Part shown: piece by piece, positions 59,701 through 64,000 of the stretch | How the letters are laid out: the number at the start of each line of letters is the position of its first letter | How positions within the stretch are numbered: the first letter of the stretch is position 1 | Assembly (NCBI GenBank): GCA_922989275.2 | Contig: OV277872.1 | Span: forward strand, 30,525,619-30,589,618 | DNA: 64,000 bases | Reading direction: 5' to 3' | DNA from: Gari tellinella | Taxonomy: Eukaryota; Mollusca; Bivalvia; Cardiida; Psammobiidae | The notes under the pieces: model-generated | Database searches by the model: none | What the model was told of the DNA's origin: nothing | What the model saw: the letters and a program-made list of their open reading frames with translations, nothing else | Position numbers and translations under genes: made by a program

Positions 59701-62513
59701 CGTCCAATTAGCCCATAAATGGCAGAAACGAACGTTGACAAACAAAAACAAAAACATTGACTTGAGGGTTTAAGTTACACAAACTAAATGAAAATATGGC
59801 TAACAGTGTATATCAAGATCAGAGGACTCCTAAAAGGAGCCCTCCAACCTGGGTCTACACGGTTTGCAAAGGATTTTATTTATATACCTAGAACCAGCAC
59901 TATAATGGTAACCATCTGTAAAATATTTTAGGTAAAATGTTTGGTTTAACTGTTTCTTTCACAGCTAGTTTTGAATTTAATTAACCCATTATACAGGTTC
60001 GATGATAGCCTGATTCTATTTGTGGAAAGAGGTGACCACTTAATGCAGGCTAAAAATAAAGCAGAATGTGCCTTAAGATGTATTCTGCTTTACTTTCAGC
60101 CTAATTTAACCCATTACTCCATAACTACACCTTTCTTAGCCTTTAATTTACTCCTCCACTGAAGGAAATAGTTCCAATTCATACTGTTATGTAAATGTAT
60201 TGTAAGAAATATTTTCTAAATTCTAGCAGATAATAGCTTAAAGCAGGCTGAAAGTAAAGCAGACTGTGCCTTAAGGCGCATTCTGCTTTACTTTCAACCT
60301 GCTGTTAGTGGTCACATATCTTCAATACTAGAAACAGGCTATGGGGTAATGGGTTAAGTACCATCTGCTAGAATATAAACAAAATAGTTCTTATCATACA
60401 TATGCATTTATAACTGTATAAATTGGAACAGTTTTCCTCAATTGAGAAATAAATTAAAATCTTGAAAATGTGTATTTATTCTTTAGTGGGTAATGGGTTA
60501 AAACAGGTAACTGCTTATAGCAGGATGAAAGTGAAGCAGAACTCTGCTTTAACCTATTATCCCATATCATGTTTCTACTTTTGAAGGCAGGTAACCCCAT
60601 AGAAGCGCCTTTTAGCGCATTAAGTTTATTCCTTCACTGAAGAAAATAGTTCCAATTTATACACTCATAAATATGTATCATATAAAATATTTTCTATATT
60701 CTAGCAGATGATAGCTTAAAGCAGGCTGAAAGTAAAGCAGAATGCGCTTAAGGCGCATTCTGCTTTACTTTCAACCTGCTTTAAGTGGACACCTATATTC
60801 AATACTAGAGACATGCTATGTGGGAAAGGGTTAAAGCAGGTTGAAAGTATTCCCCTTTCCTTCCACTTTTAATTAGCTGGACGTAAATATAGCAATATGA
60901 CAGAAATACTGCTTAAGCAACGTAAAACCATAACAATTCAAATCAAATCCACCTTGCATGCATGTTATCTTATGTTCCAGCTGAAGTCATTTTACAAAGA
61001 GCACTTGCACACTGATGAAGAGATTCGACTCATTACCGAGGGCTCTGGCTACTTTGACGTACGGGATGCAGATGATAAGTGGATCAGAGTAGAGCTGGAA
61101 GCACATGATATGCTCATTCTCCCAGCTGGTATCTACCACCGGTTCACACTGGATGCAAAGGTAAGAACTAGACAAAACTAAATATCCGGAGCACCAGATG
61201 ATATTTTCTCACTCATTTCAGCACGAAATCCTATGGTGTTACTACTCTTTAGAATCGTCTCGAAGAGACGATTCTAATGAGTAGTAACACCATAGGGTTT
61301 AATGCAGAAATATAGATTTTATTTTTATGGAAGCACATGATATGCTTATCCTCCCAGCTGGTATCTACCACAGGTTCACACTTGATGCATTTGAAGGTAA
61401 GAACTACACAAAACTAAATATCCAGAGCACCAGATAATATTTTCTCAGTCATTTCAGCAAGAAATTCTATGGCGTTACTACTCTTTAGAATCGTCTCTTC
61501 GAGACGATTCTAATGAGTAGTAACACCATAGGGTTTACTGCAGAAATAAAGATTTTATTTTTATGGAAGCACATGATATGCTCATCCTCCCCGCTGGTAT
61601 CTACCACAGGTTCACACTTGATGCAAAGGTAAAAACTAGTATCCGGAGCTCCAGATGAGGGGAGTATTTCAAAAACTGAAATTGTTATTTTTGCATTCAA
61701 CCCAAATGGTGTTACTACTCATTAGAATAGTCTCTTTACACTATAGGATTTGCCCTTGATCTGAGTGAGAAAATATTGGATTCTTTTAGTGAGAATATGT
61801 TGGATTCGTTTAGTTTACTCCTGCTTATAATCATGCTAATATCTACCAACACTCAGACCAGCAGACCATGGCCTTATTGTAACCCATTTGAGTCTGACAA
61901 ATTGATATAGGGGGTATGAGTTGGATGCCCCGCCAGACCTGTCCTTTGAAGGGCTAATTAATTGTACCTAAGACAGGTGACAGTTTTAAGCAAAGGAAAG
62001 TAAAAACGAAAACTTTCTGTTTTATTTTCGCCTTGCTTTAAGTAGCCACCTGCATTAAAATCAGGATAATTTAACTCTTTGAACCCTAGTCCCGCATATA
62101 GGCGTGCTTTTCAAACAGTGTACATGTGAATAGTACACTTGTCCTATGCAAACAGTACACTTGTCCTATGCAAGCAGTGAAGACCCTGATCAGAGGGCTC
62201 CGAAAGGAGCCCTCTGTTCAGGTTCTTCACTGTTTGTCACAATGCCAAACATTGACAAAAACAACCCTTAAAAGTCAGAAACGGACTAGACTAGAATGGA
62301 AACTGGAATTTTCCATTTAAAGTGTCAGGGAGGAAAGAGTTAACACAGTATAGTGGTAGTACTAAAGGTGTTTTACTGCACTTTTATATATTTTAGAACT
62401 ACATCCAGGCCAAGCGTTATTTCATTGGGGAACCTGTATGGACCCCTGTCAATCGGCCAGCAGATGACAACAAGGCCCGCACATCCTACCTCGCCTCTCT
62501 CAGCAGTGCCTGA
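44631..62513 (+). CDS. ADI1: Acireductone dioxygenase (ARD), four coding exons
   Basis: Exons 44631-44753, 55481-55606, 60981-61160 and 62397-62513 join, all in phase 0, to a 181 aa protein, the normal length for animal ARD. ARD is a cupin metalloenzyme (Fe or Ni) that oxidises acireductone in the methionine salvage pathway, in cytosol and nucleus. The start [10 protein letters not shown] is typical of the family. The metal ligands are present: the HLHTDEE segment (two His and a Glu) and the His of AGIYHRF, both in exon 3. Exon 4 ends [20 protein letters not shown] and a short tail. All introns have GT-AG borders (GTAAAG, GTATGG and GTAAGA donors; TTTATTTCAG, TATGTTCCAG and ATATTTTAG acceptors). 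The introns (about 10.7, 5.4 and 1.2 kb) are full of repeats. No key residue is missing, so the gene appears functional. Confidence 0.95.
44801..45702. mobile_element. 902 bp TIR element in ADI1 intron 1
   Basis: Ends CAGGCGCGTAGCTA and TAGCTACGCCCCTG are inverted and match at 13 of 14 positions. They are flanked by GTACC on both sides (44796-44800 and 45703-45707). Inside, a GAAACGCC-TCAGAA(C/T) unit with GGGGGAGCATGCCCCC is repeated (about 45020, 45210 and 45580). No transposase. Confidence 0.75.
45762..46375. repeat. Diverged direct duplication around a family A foldback
   Basis: About 160 bp starting TACACGTATTACCGGATAAT (45762) recurs at 46214 (TACACGTATTACCAGATAAT), both continuing through TTTTTCAGTA and a TTTTCAATG phrase. 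Between them a perfect foldback (46036-46098) has 30 bp arms and a 3-base loop TTA. Confidence 0.75.
46036..46098. repeat. Perfect family A foldback, 30 bp arms
   Basis: AAACAGTTTGGATCC at the left and GGATCCAAACTGTTT at the right, with CTGATCAGACGCCGCG and its complement around TTA. No mismatch. It is the cleanest copy and a good reference for the family. Confidence 0.9.
46396..46570 (+). mobile_element. SINE, family 1 (tRNA-derived head)
   Basis: A-box TAGCTTAGTGG and B-box GGTTCGATCCC flank an arm with a TCG anticodon-like loop (CCGCTTTCGAAGCGG). ACCAAAGAC and CTCCCTTGCCTGACGCTCGG follow, as in the copy at 15.53 kb. The missing acceptor-stem closure and the extra body argue for a SINE, not a tRNA-Arg gene. 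Confidence 0.75.
46817..47880 (-). pseudogene. Truncated CR1/jockey-like LINE reverse transcriptase
   Basis: On the minus strand, the frame at 47877-47485 encodes reverse transcriptase motifs [20 protein letters not shown] and LFADD (the catalytic Asp pair). It is followed, after a shift to another frame near 47490-47620, by the thumb/C-terminal region with [26 protein letters not shown] and [13 protein letters not shown] second frame change near 47050-47150 leads to [14 protein letters not shown]. The element is cut at its 5' side (endonuclease and start of RT missing) and ends at a GAAGAAGAAG microsatellite (about 46817-46840). Dead copy, antisense within ADI1 intron 1. Confidence 0.88.
48440..50395. 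mobile_element. Tandem-core element C with hairpin ends
   Basis: Starts with hairpin AGCTCGCATGTACGAAG / TACATGACGAGCT and ends GGCGAGCTTTGTTGTC / GACAACTCTTG. The core has about nine units of roughly 170 bp containing TTCGAAAAATGCCTATAACT, GCTTTCATA, ATATGGACAAGACCTT and CAGAAAAATTTGGACCC. It is the same design as elements A and B but with different ends, and is interrupted by a MITE at 49335-49733. Confidence 0.8.
49335..49733. mobile_element. 399 bp MITE nested in tandem element C
   Basis: Ends CAGCGTTTTTTTT and AAAAAAAACGCTG, flanked by AAATC on both sides (49330-49334 and 49734-49738). Removing the element and one AAATC restores the unit phrase TTTCGAAATCTGTGTTTAGG, so target and duplication are unambiguous. 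Inside are repeated CCCGTTCCCAATT and GGTACC phrases in inverted arrangement. Confidence 0.85.
50396..50972. other. Intron sequence, nothing recognised
   Basis: AT-rich sequence with homopolymer A runs and no supported gene or repeat family. Confidence 0.5.
50973..51314 (-). mobile_element. TA-flanked MITE with central foldback, minus orientation
   Basis: CAGCGCTCCCACTCTACAACG to CGTTGTAGAGAGGGAGCGCTG, TA on both sides, with a perfect family A foldback at about 51150-51215. Confidence 0.85.
51560..51712 (+). repeat. tRNA-derived SINE, family 3
   Basis: TAGTGGTATAGTCAC (A-box region) and GAGTTCGAATCCC (B-box) are followed by a body ending TTTCGCACAGAAGTCCTGTA. That last part recurs inverted at about 54622-54657. 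Confidence 0.6.
52113..52310 (+). pseudogene. Possible coding fragment, unidentified
   Basis: One plus-strand frame reads [16 protein letters not shown] and onward through [18 protein letters not shown] before a stop near 52309. Composition and codon pattern look like protein, but there is no start and no domain is recognised. It may be an old retroposed or transposon fragment within ADI1 intron 1. Confidence 0.25.
52672..52930 (-). pseudogene. Possible orphan exon on the minus strand
   Basis: An 83-codon frame starts [19 protein letters not shown] just after CCCATTTTCAG, a good splice acceptor. The sequence is not obviously repetitive and looks coding, but no family is recognised and no partner exon was found. 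Confidence 0.3.
53260..54090. repeat. CGGCGG/GCGGCCGC-rich repeat region
   Basis: A GC-rich island in AT-rich surroundings, with many TACGGCGG, GCGGCCGC and CCGCCG phrases in both orientations. The outer parts TGCGCCCAAACTTGCTCTAC (about 53257) and CAGCAAATGTGAGCTAGGCA (about 54069) look like degraded inverted ends, so this is probably a TIR element. Its short frames are not genes. Confidence 0.5.
54600..54890 (+). mobile_element. SINE-like repeat with GTTGAAAGCGACATAAAA tail
   Basis: The tail AATTAGCTGGACGTAGCGAT, ATGACTGAAAAACTG and AAAGCGACATAAAATC is a SINE-type end. A diverged copy of the same tail lies at about 60868-60950, directly before ADI1 exon 3. The left part includes an inverted piece of family 3. 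Confidence 0.55.
55481..55606 (+). CDS. ADI1: ADI1 exon 2
   Basis: 42 residues from [12 protein letters not shown] to LPNYEDK, between acceptor TTTATTTCAG and donor GTATGG. Matches the second helical segment of ARD before the cupin core. A family C repeat piece (ACACCATAGGGTTTAAAGCA) lies about 100 bp upstream. Confidence 0.93.
55690..55768. repeat. Family B foldback
   Basis: CTTAAAGCAGGCTGAAAGTA pairs with TACTTTCAACCTGCTTTAAG around AGAATGCGCCTTAAGGCACA. Other copies in ADI1 introns lie near 52553, 56124, 58105, 60040, 60237, 60714 and 62690. Confidence 0.85.
55935..55998. repeat. Family A foldback, GGGCCC tip subtype
   Basis: CAAACAGTGAAGTCCCTGAT pairs with ATCAGGGACTTCACCGTTTG around CAGAGGGCCCTCTG. 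Related subtypes with AGGGCTCCNAAAGGAGCCCT tips lie near 56975-57045, 59795-59870 and 62160-62237. Confidence 0.85.
56243..56521 (+). mobile_element. SINE, family 2
   Basis: A degraded tRNA-like head with TTTGATCCCCCGCCGGGCC is followed by the family body (TCAGATGAGACT, GTATGAGTGCTTTAGACTTG, GGCATCTAAAAGAACCAGA, CTCTGTATCTGCTCCCCTCT) and an AACAAAC tail. A shorter copy lies at about 56655-56860. Confidence 0.8.
58105..58180. repeat. Family B foldback with altered arms
   Basis: CTTAAAGCAAGATGGAAGTA pairs with an inverted arm ending TTTTACCTTGCTTTAAG, and the tip AGAAAGCTCCTTAAGGAGCT differs from the AGAATGCACC tip of other copies on both sides. Confidence 0.8.
58967..59324 (-). mobile_element. 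TA-flanked MITE with central foldback, minus orientation
   Basis: CAGTGCTTCCTCCCTACAACGG to CGTTGTAGAGAGGGAACGCTG, TA at both edges. The family A foldback is at about 59160-59227. Confidence 0.85.
59487..59760 (+). mobile_element. SINE, family 2, most complete copy
   Basis: The head has GTAGTCGAGGAGTAAAGCAC, an arm CCCGCTTTCGACGTCAGGGG and a B-box GAGTTCGATCCCC. The body is CGGATGAGACTTTATAAACC and GAGGTCCGATGTATGAGTGC, ending GGGGCGTCCAATTAGCCC and an AAACAAAAAC tail. It serves as the reference for this family. Confidence 0.85.
60714..60787. repeat. Family B foldback
   Basis: GCTTAAAGCAGGCTGAAAGT pairs with ACTTTCAACCTGCTTTAAG around AGAATGCGCTTAAGGCGCAT. Confidence 0.85.
60981..61160 (+). 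CDS. ADI1: ADI1 exon 3 (metal-binding cupin core)
   Basis: 60 residues from [14 protein letters not shown] to HRFTLDAK, between acceptor TATGTTCCAG and donor GTAAGAAC. It contains all metal-ligand residues (His-x-His, Glu and the later His). Its last 63 bases recur twice downstream. Confidence 0.95.
61230..61310. repeat. Family C foldback (GAATCGTCTC arms)
   Basis: CTATGGTGTTACTACTCTTT and GAATCGTCTC pair with GAGACGATTC and GAGTAGTAACACCATAG. A second copy is in the next duplicated unit (about 61469-61535). Pieces occur near 55370, 57962 and 63935-64000. Confidence 0.8.
61327..61396 (+). pseudogene. Partial duplicate of ADI1 exon 3, copy 2
   Basis: Starts ATGGAAGCACATGATATG, matches the end of exon 3 through AGGTTCACACTTGATGCA, then has a small insertion (TTTG) before AAG and the donor GTAAGA. 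Base changes against exon 3 in the matched codons are synonymous. No splice acceptor directly precedes it. Confidence 0.8.
61563..61628 (+). pseudogene. Partial duplicate of ADI1 exon 3, copy 3
   Basis: Second extra copy, about 235 bp further on, ending GATGCAAAG before GTAAAA. All four differences from exon 3 are synonymous, including CGG to AGG for the same Arg. No acceptor directly precedes it. Confidence 0.8.
62160..62237. repeat. Family A foldback, GGCTCC tip subtype
   Basis: GCAAGCAGTGAAGACCCTGA is matched by GTTCTTCACTGTTTGTC with the tip AGGGCTCCGAAAGGAGCCCT. The copy near 56975-57045 is almost identical, including flanks such as TGCCAAACATTGACAAAAAC, so a longer unit has been duplicated. 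Confidence 0.85.
62397..62513 (+). CDS. ADI1: ADI1 exon 4 (terminal coding exon)
   Basis: 38 residues from [15 protein letters not shown] to SLSSA and TGA at 62511-62513, after acceptor ATATTTTAG. About 25 bp beyond the stop, GAGCAGGTAACA could be a donor and TTTCTTTTTCAG near 63538 an acceptor, so the 3' UTR may be spliced. Confidence 0.92.
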   Translation, partial: NYIQAKRYFIGEPVWTPVNRPADDNKARTSYLASLSSA

Positions 62514-64000
62514 TTACCCTGCTGATATTGAAGCCGAGGACTGAGAGCAGGTAACAACACAATTTAACCCATTACCCCCATAAATATGTCTTTTTAAACC
62601 ATCGATTTATTCCTTCAGTAAAGAAAGTAGTTTATACAGTCATGAACATGTACCACAAGAAAAAGTTTCTATATGCTAGAAGGTGATTGCTTAAAGCAGG
62701 TTGAAAGTAAAGCAAAATGTGCCTTAAGGCACATTCTGCTTTTCTTTCAACCTGCTTTAAGCAATCACCTTTCTTAAATATTAGAAACAGGCTAAGGGGT
62801 AATTGGTTAAACATGGTCCATAACAAATCTTTCTCCCACAGAAGCGCCCTATGGACTTCTAACTAATCTTCCTAAAAAGCCTGACAAAATGAATATTTAT
62901 TGCTGGTGTAAAGTACAAGTGTCAACTTAAAGCAAGATGAAAGTAAAGTAGAAAGCTCCCACAAGAGCTTTCTACTTTATTCGCATCCTGCTCTTAAAGC
63001 TCTTGGTGGTTTTGATTATGGCTCTACCTGCATTCCTAATAAGTTACAAGGATCGCTTGATTGACCAGAGAAGTATATCGAGATCAGATCTGTTTATAAT
63101 TCCGTGGATTGACTGTGTATGTAAAGAAATACTGAAATCGCATTACACTAATTATTCACTGAATCTGGACAAAGAACTGATCTGGATCTATACTGTTTGA
63201 AACTTTTGTATAGAAAAATTGATTTGAACCCATTTCTCCATAAATACACATTTTCATCCATTTAATTTATTCCTCCACTGAAGGAAATGGTTCTTCCTTT
63301 ATTATATAGTTTATACAGTTAAAGAATTCTAATTCCTAGCATAATTATGGTAGCTTAAATCAGGCTGAAAGTAAAGGCAATGCACCTTAAGATACATTCT
63401 GCTATACTCTCAACTTGATTTAAGCAACCACCTGTCTTTTAAAATTAGAACAAGACTTTGGGATAATGGGTTAAAAGAATATATAATAAAATAAACAGTG
63501 TAACTTAGATTTTGACATGTTTTTTATTTCTTTTTCAGGTCTTCACAGAAAAATGGCCATATATTTTATTATATGACTTTTATACTCTATCAAGGTTATG
63601 TACATAGCTGAGCTACATGTATATCATAATGTTAATGAGAACACAGTATTAACCCTTAGCCTGCCACTCACGACTATAGCTCAATATGCAAACAGCTTGG
63701 ATCCAGATGAGACGCCGAGTAACTCGGCGTCTCATCCGGATCCAAGCTGTTTGACACTCGGACAACATTTTCAGCAATTTTGAGCAACTTTGAAGCACTT
63801 TGAAACTTGAAGCAGACAAGAAATATAGCAGACAACAATTTATTTGGCGGGCTAAAGGTTAACCCTTTATGCCAGGGGTCCAGATAAGAGGGGGTATATT
63901 GAACAAATCCAACACTTTCTCACTCATTTTACCACGAAATCCTATGGTGTTACGACACATTAGTTTCTTCTGGAAGAGACGATTCTAATGAGGAGTGACA
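62514..64000. other. ADI1 3' flank: foldbacks of all three families
   Basis: No further gene is supported. Family B foldbacks lie near 62690-62765, 62935-62998 and 63353-63423. A family A foldback lies near 63685-63755, with tip GCCGAGTAACTCGGC. A family C piece is at the right edge (about 63935-64000). Confidence 0.65.
63685..63755. repeat. Family A foldback with GAG/CTC tip
   Basis: CAAACAGCTTGGATCCAGAT pairs with ATCCGGATCCAAGCTGTTTG, and the tip GACGCCGAGTAACTCGGCGT is changed on both sides relative to the CGCG form. Confidence 0.85.

Noticed and set aside
61327..61628. The two extra exon 3 pieces as mutually exclusive exons
   Set aside because: No AG acceptor directly precedes them and the only upstream AG gives another frame; copy 2 also has a small insertion. 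Kept as partial duplicates unless transcripts show otherwise.
26200..63755. Regularly recurring palindromes as a CRISPR array
   Set aside because: The genome is eukaryotic, spacing is irregular (hundreds of bp to kb), there are no uniform spacers, and copies are separate foldbacks within other elements.

Overview
This is a eukaryotic, AT-rich, repeat-dense window with spliced genes. It most likely comes from a bivalve mollusc, probably a heterodont clam or mussel type. The reasons are the repeat families: tandem 'gacctagtgacctag' blocks closed by AGCTCACC hairpins, GACAGACA/GGGGGCATAA element ends, several tRNA-derived SINEs and dozens of short perfect foldbacks. The species call is inference. 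No bacterial features are present and only a handful of genes are real.

Left part (1-24.6 kb). After old tandem and foldback repeats and a small SGNH-hydrolase-like ORF (2073-2882, minus), the main object is a Helitron on the minus strand. Its N-terminal half (20990-22741: OTU cysteine protease, Cys cluster, DUF6570) and its Rep/PIF1-helicase half (8344-12451) are separated by an 8.5 kb insert (12452-20989). The insert has ends packed with GGCGGAAT inverted repeats and is flanked by a GTAC duplication. Removing the insert plus one GTAC rejoins the two halves in frame into an ORF of about 1951 codons with no stop. The insert carries a SINE, two elements with the same ends but different tandem cores, and short foldbacks. 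Left of the helicase, three nearly identical hairpin motifs (about 5.46, 7.11 and 8.14 kb) could be Helitron 3' ends.

Middle part (24.9-44 kb). Three single-exon class A GPCR genes lie here. Two are tandem paralogues on the plus strand (24997-26145 and 29957-31069). The third, on the minus strand (36444-37649), is an unrelated peptide-receptor-like sequence lacking the usual extracellular disulfide cysteines. The space between is filled with perfect foldbacks, TIR elements (MITEs) that carry the same foldback at their centre, and long palindromes.

Right part (44.6-64 kb). The only well-conserved housekeeping gene is acireductone dioxygenase (ADI1, methionine salvage). It is split into four coding exons on the plus strand (44631-44753, 55481-55606, 60981-61160, 62397-62513) giving 181 aa. 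Its introns hold a 902 bp TIR element, an antisense LINE remnant, SINEs, a tandem element interrupted by a 399 bp MITE, and two foldback families. The second half of exon 3 is repeated twice just downstream, with only synonymous changes.

Best candidates for something new: the frame-preserving 8.5 kb insertion of an unassigned TIR element into an OTU-Helitron, the foldback families whose two arms change together between copies, and the partial triplication of ADI1 exon 3.
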